A stretch of DNA of 11,637 nt from Eubacteriales bacterium (GTDB taxonomy: Bacteria; Bacillota_A; Clostridia; Christensenellales; Aristaeellaceae). The DNA is taken from positions 1-11,637 of the forward strand of contig JAUMYC010000063.1 in assembly GCA_030528845.1 (NCBI GenBank), read 5' to 3'. Made by a program: the position numbers and the translations under genes. The notes beneath the pieces are model-generated. The model was given only the letters and a program-made list of their open reading frames with translations. It did not search any database and was not told the origin of the DNA. Within the stretch, counting starts at the first letter, position 1. Each line of letters opens with the position of its first letter. Positions 6,845-11,637 of the stretch are shown here, in pieces.

Positions 6845-8244
6845 GCTTTTTGCCAGCGCAGCACAGGCTGCCTCGCGGCGCGCACCTCGTTCGGACGGCC
6901 GATCTGCGCGTTATGCGGCGCGTTGTGCATATATTCCGGGTCGTTGTGCGCCAGTTCGTACAAGCTGCGGAAGACCTCCGCCGCCCAGTCGAGCGTCTCG
7001 GGGCTTTCCGTTTCCGTGGGCTCGAGCATCAGCGCTTCGTGTACGATCAGCGGGAAGTACATCGTCGGCGGGTGCATGCCGTGGTCGATCAGCGTCTTGG
7101 CCACGTCCAGCGCCGAGACGCCCGTCTCCTTCTTGAAGGAGCTCAGATCCAGCACGAATTCATGCATGCAGATGCGATCGAACGCGGGCTCAAACGTGCC
7201 GCGGATCTTCGCCTGCAGATAGTTTGCGTTGAGCACGGCGTTCTTCGCCGCCTCCGGGATGCCCTCGCGGCCCAGCGTGAGGATGTACGCGAGCGCCTTC
7301 ACGACCACGAGGAAGTTGCCGGCAAAGCTGCGCACCTGCGCGGGCGTTCCGCCGTCCATCAGGGCAGACTTGGGCAGATAGGGGGCCAGAGCCGCACTGC
7401 AGCCGACCGCGCCCGCGCCCGGGCCGCCGCCGCCGTGGGGCGTGGCAAAGGTCTTGTGCAGGTTCAGATGGATGCAGTCAAAGCCCATATCGCCGGGGCG
7501 CACCACGCCCATCACAGCGTTGAGGTTTGCTCCGTCGTAATAGCACAGGCCGCCCGCCTCATGCACAAGGCGCGTGATCTCCAGAATGTTTTCGTCGAAA
7601 ATGCCGACGGTGTTGGGGTTGGTGAGCATCAGGCCGGCGGTGTCGTCGCCGAGCGCGGCCTTGAGCGAATCCAGATCCACGCAGCCGTTGGGCGCGGAGG
7701 CGATGTTGACCACTTCATAGCCGCACATCGCCGCCGTAGCGGGGTTGGTGCCGTGCGCGGAATCCGGCACGATGATCTTGGTGCGCTTGGAATCGCCGCG
7801 CGCATCGTGATACTGCTTGATCAGCAGCACGCCGGTGAATTCGCCGTGCGCGCCAGCGGCCGGCTGGAAGGTCATATCGTCCATGCCGGTGATCTCGCAA
7901 AGCAGATCACGCGCCATGTCGAGCGCTTCGCGGCAGCCCTCGACCGTATGCGCCGGAGCGAGGGGATGCACGTTTGCAAAGCCCGGCAGCGCGGCCATTT
8001 CCTCGTCAATGCGCGGGTTATACTTCATCGTGCAGGAGCCCAGCGGATAGAAGCCGCAGTTGACGCCGTGCACGCGCTTGTTCAGTTCGGTGTAGTGGCG
8101 CGAAAGCTCGGTCTCGCTCAGCTCGGGCAGGGCAGGGGCGCTCGCGCGCTGCAGGGCGGCGGGCATTTCCACCGTTTCCACATCGCAGGGAGGCAGCAGG
8201 CTCAGGCTGCGGCCGGGGACGCTCTTTTCAAAAATCAGCTTCAT
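6829..8244 (-). CDS. gcvPB: Glycine dehydrogenase (decarboxylating) subunit 2, PLP-bearing P protein half
   Basis: A 471-residue C-terminal-half P protein that holds pyridoxal phosphate, decarboxylates glycine and passes the aminomethyl group to lipoyl-GcvH, as an alpha2beta2 enzyme with GcvPA. The PLP Schiff-base lysine is Lys264 in LNLHKTFATPHGGGGPG (260-276). Other family segments are GFYPLGSCTMKYNPR (64-78), the PLP-ring contact QPAAGAHGE (127-135), DSAHGTNPA (161-169) and YYDGANLNA (235-243). The ATG at 8244 is chosen because it overlaps the gcvPA stop (ATGA) and follows GGAGGT at 8251-8256; the open frame extends upstream to 8313 inside gcvPA without its own ribosome site. Length is normal for the split form. 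Confidence 0.97.
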   Translation of the reverse strand: MKLIFEKSVPGRSLSLLPPCDVETVEMPAALQRASAPALPELSETELSRHYTELNKRVHGVNCGFYPLGSCTMKYNPRIDEEMAALPGFANVHPLAPAHTVEGCREALDMARDLLCEITGMDDMTFQPAAGAHGEFTGVLLIKQYHDARGDSKRTKIIVPDSAHGTNPATAAMCGYEVVNIASAPNGCVDLDSLKAALGDDTAGLMLTNPNTVGIFDENILEITRLVHEAGGLCYYDGANLNAVMGVVRPGDMGFDCIHLNLHKTFATPHGGGGPGAGAVGCSAALAPYLPKSALMDGGTPAQVRSFAGNFLVVVKALAYILTLGREGIPEAAKNAVLNANYLQAKIRGTFEPAFDRICMHEFVLDLSSFKKETGVSALDVAKTLIDHGMHPPTMYFPLIVHEALMLEPTETESPETLDWAAEVFRSLYELAHNDPEYMHNAPHNAQIGRPNEVRAARQPVLRWQKACSND

Positions 8245-9554
8245 GCCAGCACCTCCTTTACGATGGCGATCGCCTTGTCCAGCTCCGCCTTGGAGATTTT
8301 TTCCGTGGCGCACCAGAGCACGCCGCCGTCGATGGGCAGGCCGCCGAGGATGCCGGCCTGTTCCAGCGCGGCGAGCGCTTCTTCGGCCTTGGGCATCTCG
8401 ACGACGAATTCATGGAAGAATTCGCCGCTGTATTTGAGCTGCACGCCGGGGATGGCGCACAGGCCCTTGGCGAGATAATGCGCCTTGGCCATGCACTGAC
8501 GGGCGGCTTCCGCCATGCCGGTGGGGCCCATCGCGGCCATATAGACCGCTGCCGTCAGCGCGCACAGCGCCTGATTGGAGCAGATGTTGCTGCTGGCCTT
8601 TTCGCGGCGGATATGCTGCTCACGCGCCTGCAGAGAGAGGACGTAAGCCCGTTCTCCCGCGCTGTCCACCGTCTCGCCGACGATGCGGCCGGGCAGCTTG
8701 CGCATATGCTTGTTTGTCGTGGCCATGAAGCCCAGATAGGGCCCGCCAAAGCTGATGGGCATGCCCAGAGACTGGCCTTCGCCCACGGCGATATCCGCGC
8801 CGCATTCGCGCGGGGTCTTCATGACGCCCAGCGCAATGGGGTCGCAGCCCATGATGTACATGGCGCCCGCTTCGTGGACGGCCTCGCCCAGTGCGTCCGC
8901 ATCCTCAAAGAGGCCGAAGAAATTGGGCTGCTGCACATAGAACGAGGCGACCTGCGCGTTGAGCATCTCCTTGAGCGCCTGCAGGTCTGTCTTGCCGTCC
9001 TGCACGGGAACGAGCTGCATTTCTTCGCCCGCTGCATAGCAGTAGGTGCGCACGGTGTTGATGACGTCCGGATGCGCAGCGGCGGAGACGAGCGTGATCT
9101 TGCGCTTGCGGTCGCGGCACATCGTCGCAGCCTCGGCGGCGGCCGTCGCTCCATCGTATACGGATGCGTTGGAGACGTCCATGCCCGTCAGTTCGCAGAT
9201 CATCGTCTGGTATTCAAAGATCGACTGCAGCACGCCCTGGCTCATTTCGGCCTGATAGGGCGTGTACGCGGTCAGGAATTCTTCCTTCGCGGGGATGTAT
9301 TTGACGATGCTGGGGATATAATGGTCATATGCGCCCGCGCCGCGCAGGACTGTGGAGAAGACCTTGTTCTTCTCCGCCATGGCGCGCATGGCACGGCTGA
9401 CCTCCAGCTCGCTCATCCCCTCCGGGATGTTGAGCGGGCGGCTGAGGATCATGTCGGCCGGGACGTCGCGATACAGATCCATATAATCGCTCAGCCCGAT
9501 GGCCTCCAGCATCCTGCGCCGCTGCTCAGGCGTGGAAGGAATATAGCTTCCCAT
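8241..9554 (-). CDS. gcvPA: Glycine dehydrogenase (decarboxylating) subunit 1, N-terminal P protein half
   Basis: A 437-residue partner of GcvPB in the split P protein found in Gram-positive bacteria, Thermotoga and archaea. It has the same fold as GcvPB but no PLP lysine. It begins YIPSTPEQRRRML, as is typical for this subunit, and contains FLTAYTPYQAEMSQG (93-107), SIFEYQTMICELTGMD (111-126) and VYDGATAAAEA (132-142). AGGAGGG at 9564-9570, lying in the end of gcvH, gives the ribosome site for the ATG at 9554. Only five bases separate it from the gcvH stop, and it overlaps gcvPB by four, so the three genes are tightly co-translated. Confidence 0.97.
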   Translation of the reverse strand: MGSYIPSTPEQRRRMLEAIGLSDYMDLYRDVPADMILSRPLNIPEGMSELEVSRAMRAMAEKNKVFSTVLRGAGAYDHYIPSIVKYIPAKEEFLTAYTPYQAEMSQGVLQSIFEYQTMICELTGMDVSNASVYDGATAAAEAATMCRDRKRKITLVSAAAHPDVINTVRTYCYAAGEEMQLVPVQDGKTDLQALKEMLNAQVASFYVQQPNFFGLFEDADALGEAVHEAGAMYIMGCDPIALGVMKTPRECGADIAVGEGQSLGMPISFGGPYLGFMATTNKHMRKLPGRIVGETVDSAGERAYVLSLQAREQHIRREKASSNICSNQALCALTAAVYMAAMGPTGMAEAARQCMAKAHYLAKGLCAIPGVQLKYSGEFFHEFVVEMPKAEEALAALEQAGILGGLPIDGGVLWCATEKISKAELDKAIAIVKEVLA

Positions 9555-9559
9555 AGGTA

Positions 9560-9937
9560 TTAGCCCTCCTTGGCGCAGAATGCCTCATATTCGGCAGCGT
9601 CCATCAGCTCTTCGGTATCGGAGACGTTTTCGACCTTGATGATCCACGCGCCGTAGGGGTCGCTGTTGACGTTCTCGGGCGCGTCGGCCAGTTCTTCGTT
9701 CACCGCGCAGATCGCGCCGCTGACCGGGGAGATCAGCTCGGAAACAGCCTTGACGGATTCCAGATCGCCGAAGCTCTCGCCGGCGGTCACGTCGTCGCCT
9801 TCGCCGGGCAGGTTGATGAACACGACGTCGCCAAGAGCGTCCTGCGCATAGTCCGTGATGCCGATCAGCGCAACGCCGTCTTCGATCTTGATCCATTCGT
9901 GGGTCTTGGTGTACTTCAGTTCGCTCGGAAATTTCAT
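9560..9937 (-). CDS. gcvH: Glycine cleavage system H protein (lipoyl carrier)
   Basis: A 125-residue lipoyl-domain protein that carries the aminomethyl intermediate between the P, T and L proteins. It opens with KYTKTHEWIK (8-17). The lipoylation site is Lys63 in FGDLESVKAVSEL (56-68). The conserved ISPVSG (69-74), VNEELADAPENVNSDPYG (79-96) and the W of AWI follow, as in the whole family. Length is standard. GGAGGT at 9946-9951 is the ribosome site. It lies 61 bases after gcvT with no terminator between them. The Lys63 lipoate is likely added by the LplA encoded downstream. Confidence 0.98.
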   Translation of the reverse strand: MKFPSELKYTKTHEWIKIEDGVALIGITDYAQDALGDVVFINLPGEGDDVTAGESFGDLESVKAVSELISPVSGAICAVNEELADAPENVNSDPYGAWIIKVENVSDTEELMDAAEYEAFCAKEG

Positions 9938-9998
9938 GTCGATCTACCTCCAAATATTCAATATGTATTCATGTTCGGATGAAACGGGGAGGGGAGCC

Positions 9999-11225
9999 TC
10001 AGCGCACGAGCGCGACGGCATAGCGCGGGGTGTTCAGTTTGAGATGGCGCGTGGGCAGGACGGCCTTGAGCCTGCGGCCGCGCACGTCTACTTCCACGGC
10101 CTTGCCGCGGGTGATATCGCTGTTGATATAACAAAAGCCGATCGAGCGCTTGCCCGTCGTTTCGAGCAGGCGCACATCCTCGTCTTCGCCTTCCGTATGA
10201 TAATAGGGGACCATGGTGCCGCTGGTCACCCAGCCGACCTGCTCGCCGTTTCGATAGACAGGCATGCCCGCACGGATGACGCCGCGGTCGGTCAGAGCGA
10301 TGGGCATGATGCGCTTGGGCAGGATGCTCAGGTCGCTGTAATCCTTCTCGGCGTACTTCTGGAACGCCGCAAACTGCTCCTCCAGAGCCTTGCGTCCGAT
10401 GAAATCGCCCTTTTCCTCCGCAAAGCTCACGGCGAACTTTGCAAGCGACACCGCGTAGATCGGGATCTCGACGCCTTCCGGATCGAGGCCCATCTCATGG
10501 CCGTACAGCGGCAGACCGCCTTCGAGGCGCAGCGTGTCGCGCGCGCCGAGGCCCGCGGGCTTCGCGCCCATCTCGACGAGTCGATCCCACAGCCAGAGGG
10601 CGTCTTCGTTCTTTGCGTAGATCTCGTAGCCCAGCGGTTCGCCGGTGTAGCCGGTCTTCGCCGCCTGCACGACGTGCCCCTCGAGCGAGATCGTATTGAG
10701 CGAGTTCCTCTTCGGCTCGGTAATGGCCGCGCCGCCGGAAAGCCGGGTGAGCAGCTCGTCCGTCATCGGGCCCTGCACGGCGATGGCGGCGTATTCGCCG
10801 GAAAGATCCGTGATCGTGCAGTCGTAGCCCTTGATCTGCTCGCGCAGATGCACCAGATCCTTCTCCTTGTTCGCGGCGTTTACCACCAGCAGGAAGCGGT
10901 CTTCCTCAAAGCGGTTGAGATAGGCGTCGTCGATCGCGCCTCCGTTCTCGTTCGGGATGATGCAGTACTGCGCTTTGTTCACTTCCAGCGCCGCGACGTT
11001 GCTGGTGAGCACATGCTGCAAAAATGCGATCCTCTCCGGGCCCTCGACAAGGATCCTTCCCATATGGGAAACGTCGAACAGGCTGCAGGCGCGGCGCGTG
11101 TACAGATGCTCCGCCAGAATGCCGCCCGGATACTGGATGGGCATTTCCCATCCGCCGAAGTCTACCATTTCTCCGCCAGAGGCGACGTGCACCTCATAAA
11201 ACTGGGTGCGCTTGAGTTCGCTCAT
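9999..11225 (-). CDS. gcvT: Aminomethyltransferase (glycine cleavage T protein), long form
   Basis: A 408-residue tetrahydrofolate enzyme that releases ammonia from aminomethyl-GcvH and makes 5,10-methylene-THF. The N-terminal part has MVDFGGWEMP (20-29), LFDVSHMG (49-56), the Asp99/Asp100 region in GGAIDD where the catalytic aspartate lies, and VVNAANKEKD (114-123). GYTGEPLGYEIY (192-203), GLGARDTLRLEGG (225-237) and GRKAL (277-281) follow. It is some 40 residues longer than the usual 360-370: extra sequence is seen near 285-303 and 338-360, plus a short C-terminal tail after PTRHL. GGAGGAG at 11232-11238 is the ribosome site. It is the first gene of the operon, right after the riboswitch terminator, so its expression is set directly by glycine. 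Confidence 0.96.
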   Translation of the reverse strand: MSELKRTQFYEVHVASGGEMVDFGGWEMPIQYPGGILAEHLYTRRACSLFDVSHMGRILVEGPERIAFLQHVLTSNVAALEVNKAQYCIIPNENGGAIDDAYLNRFEEDRFLLVVNAANKEKDLVHLREQIKGYDCTITDLSGEYAAIAVQGPMTDELLTRLSGGAAITEPKRNSLNTISLEGHVVQAAKTGYTGEPLGYEIYAKNEDALWLWDRLVEMGAKPAGLGARDTLRLEGGLPLYGHEMGLDPEGVEIPIYAVSLAKFAVSFAEEKGDFIGRKALEEQFAAFQKYAEKDYSDLSILPKRIMPIALTDRGVIRAGMPVYRNGEQVGWVTSGTMVPYYHTEGEDEDVRLLETTGKRSIGFCYINSDITRGKAVEVDVRGRRLKAVLPTRHLKLNTPRYAVALVR

Positions 11226-11230
11226 GTCGT

Positions 11231-11240
11231 TCTCCTCCTT
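11231..11240 (-). promoter_or_regulatory. Strong ribosome binding site of gcvT
   Basis: AAGGAGGAGA on the minus strand ends five bases before the ATG at 11225. It lies after the attenuator T run and outside the aptamer, so control by the riboswitch appears to act on transcription rather than on this site. Confidence 0.8.
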
Positions 11241-11276
11241 CAGTGTTTTTCTTTGCCCCGGTGCGATGCTTGACGT

Positions 11277-11317
11277 AAAAAAGACACAAAGACCCCTTCA
11301 TTGAGCTTTGTGTCTCT
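11277..11317 (-). terminator. Riboswitch-controlled attenuator terminator before gcvT
   Basis: On the minus strand AGACACAAAG (11315-11306) pairs with CTTTGTGTCT (11291-11282) around a 14-base loop, extendable to about 12 pairs with 11316-11317. It is followed by six T (11282-11277). The 5' arm includes bases 11314-11317, which also form the 3' strand of P1 of the second glycine aptamer. P1 and the full terminator therefore exclude each other. Confidence 0.9.
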
Positions 11318-11400
11318 GTTTATGTTCCTGAGAGATTCCCCGCCGCGGCTTGGCGGCAGGTTGCACCTTCGGCATACGGCTCGCGCCGCACTTTTCAGAG
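11314..11400 (-). promoter_or_regulatory. Glycine riboswitch, second aptamer
   Basis: P1 is CTCTG (11400-11396) with CAGAG (11318-11314). P3a is TGCGGC-GCGA-GCCGTA (11390-11375) with a GNRA loop. The conserved core GCCGAAGG is at 11373-11366. P3b is CCTGCCGC (11360-11353) with GCGGCGGG (11346-11339), and the conserved CTCTCAGG begins at 11334. The 5' strand of P2 reads AAAAG (11395-11391) instead of the usual GAGAG, so it faces CTCTC with two A-C mismatches. The family call is firm; whether this half binds glycine strongly is uncertain. Confidence 0.9.
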
Positions 11401-11402
11401 CT

Positions 11403-11487
11403 TCGTCGTGACCCGATCCTTTTGCCTGAGAGTTTTTATCCCCTTCGGCGCCGCGAAAGCACGGTCTCTCCCAGGTCAGTCATCCGA
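11403..11487 (-). promoter_or_regulatory. Leader-linker kink-turn of the tandem glycine riboswitch
   Basis: The outer bases of the first aptamer form a kink-turn. Leader TCG (11487-11485) pairs with linker CGA (11405-11403), leader GAT (11484-11482) is the three-base bulge, and leader GA (11481-11480) faces linker GA (11407-11406) as tandem sheared pairs. A C-C mismatch then precedes P1. This leader-linker contact is an established feature of tandem glycine riboswitches. The assignment here is by eye. Confidence 0.7.
11409..11478 (-). promoter_or_regulatory. Glycine riboswitch, first aptamer
   Basis: P1 is TGACC (11478-11474) with GGTCA (11413-11409). P2 is GAGAG (11470-11466) with CTCTC (11432-11428). 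The conserved core GCCGAAGG is at 11449-11442, and ACTCTCAGGCAAAAGGA runs from 11433 to 11417. P3a is formed around the TTTCG-containing loop, and P3b is almost absent. All bases that mark the family are present, so this half looks fully functional. An 8-base linker joins it to the second aptamer. Confidence 0.95.
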
Positions 11488-11512
11488 TGAATCGCTATAC
11501 AGTTTTCAACCC

Positions 11513-11537
11513 ATAGGAGCACAAAAGATACTCCTAT
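11513..11537 (-). promoter_or_regulatory. 5'-terminal hairpin of the gcv leader RNA
   Basis: ATAGGAG (11537-11531) pairs perfectly with CTCCTAT (11519-11513) around an 11-base loop rich in T. It lies at the predicted transcript start (about 11538), ahead of the aptamers. The pairing is visible; a role in protecting the 5' end of the RNA is a guess. Confidence 0.5.
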
Positions 11538-11544
11538 TTTCAAT

Positions 11545-11573
11545 ATTTTAACATCCCCACCGCGTGTTGTCAA
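11545..11573 (-). promoter_or_regulatory. Sigma-A-type promoter of the glycine cleavage operon
   Basis: On the minus strand, a perfect -35 TTGACA (11573-11568) is followed by a 17-base spacer and the -10 TAAAAT (11550-11545, 5 of 6 consensus bases), with TG just upstream giving an extended -10. Predicted start is near 11538, giving a leader of about 310 bases that carries the riboswitch and attenuator. Confidence 0.88.
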
Positions 11574-11637
11574 CGCCTTTTGTTCTCCTCCGGCGGACGC
11601 AAAAGCATCGTCATTCTCCGCAGAGACCGCGCAGTTT
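11574..11637. other. Window edge upstream of the gcv promoter, no feature recognised
   Basis: No start codon with a ribosome site, RNA gene or terminator hairpin could be supported in these last 64 bases. One or two reading frames stay open by chance on each strand. The neighbouring gene beyond the window cannot be identified. Confidence 0.4.

Noticed and set aside
8245..8313. N-terminal extension of gcvPB to 8313
   Set aside because: The added 23 residues lie inside gcvPA and do not resemble the family. The ATG at 8244 has GGAGGT at the right distance.
6850..8478. A 542-codon open frame on the plus strand
   Set aside because: It lies antisense to gcvPB and part of gcvPA. Composition is shadow-like and there is no domain, promoter or ribosome site.
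9855..11273. A 472-codon open frame on the plus strand
   Set aside because: It lies antisense to gcvT and part of gcvH and runs into the riboswitch attenuator. No family motif is visible.

Overview
The window looks like chromosomal DNA of a GC-rich member of the Bacillota, probably class Clostridia. The basis is a glycine decarboxylase P-protein split into two genes, a tandem glycine riboswitch ending in a terminator, strong GGAGG-type ribosome binding sites and sigma-A-type promoters. This placement is inference; no phylogenetic marker is present. There is no sign of phage, insertion sequence, CRISPR array or other recent transfer.

Layout. (1) Positions 1-174 hold the 3' part of a tRNA-Gly(TCC), a complete tRNA-Lys(CTT) and their terminator. 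(2) Positions 203-4366 (+ strand) hold a four-gene operon behind an extended -10 promoter: a UDP-glucuronate 4-epimerase-like SDR enzyme, a GHMP sugar-1-kinase whose motifs resemble plant galacturonokinase, a sugar-1-phosphate nucleotidyltransferase, and a URO-D/MtaA-type protein that is not HemE. (3) A bidirectional terminator at 4381-4419 separates this from (4) a converging minus-strand operon, read from about 11538 down to 4427: promoter, 5' hairpin, tandem glycine riboswitch with a leader-linker kink-turn, attenuator terminator, gcvT, gcvH, gcvPA, gcvPB, lplA, lpdA.

How the genes work together. The minus-strand operon encodes the whole glycine cleavage system (T, H, both P subunits and the L protein) plus a lipoate ligase able to charge the H protein. 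Its leader shows a mechanism for switching it on with glycine: P1 of the second aptamer and the terminator stem share bases. The plus-strand operon can be read as a uronic-acid salvage route, free galacturonate (or glucuronate) -> sugar-1-phosphate -> UDP-sugar -> C4 epimer, which would be the kinase plus pyrophosphorylase logic known in plants, packed into one bacterial operon. That reading is an inference from motifs and gene order. It is the most novel candidate here, together with the unexplained URO-D-like fourth gene.

Several long open frames lie antisense to the real genes. They are GC-driven shadows and are not annotated.
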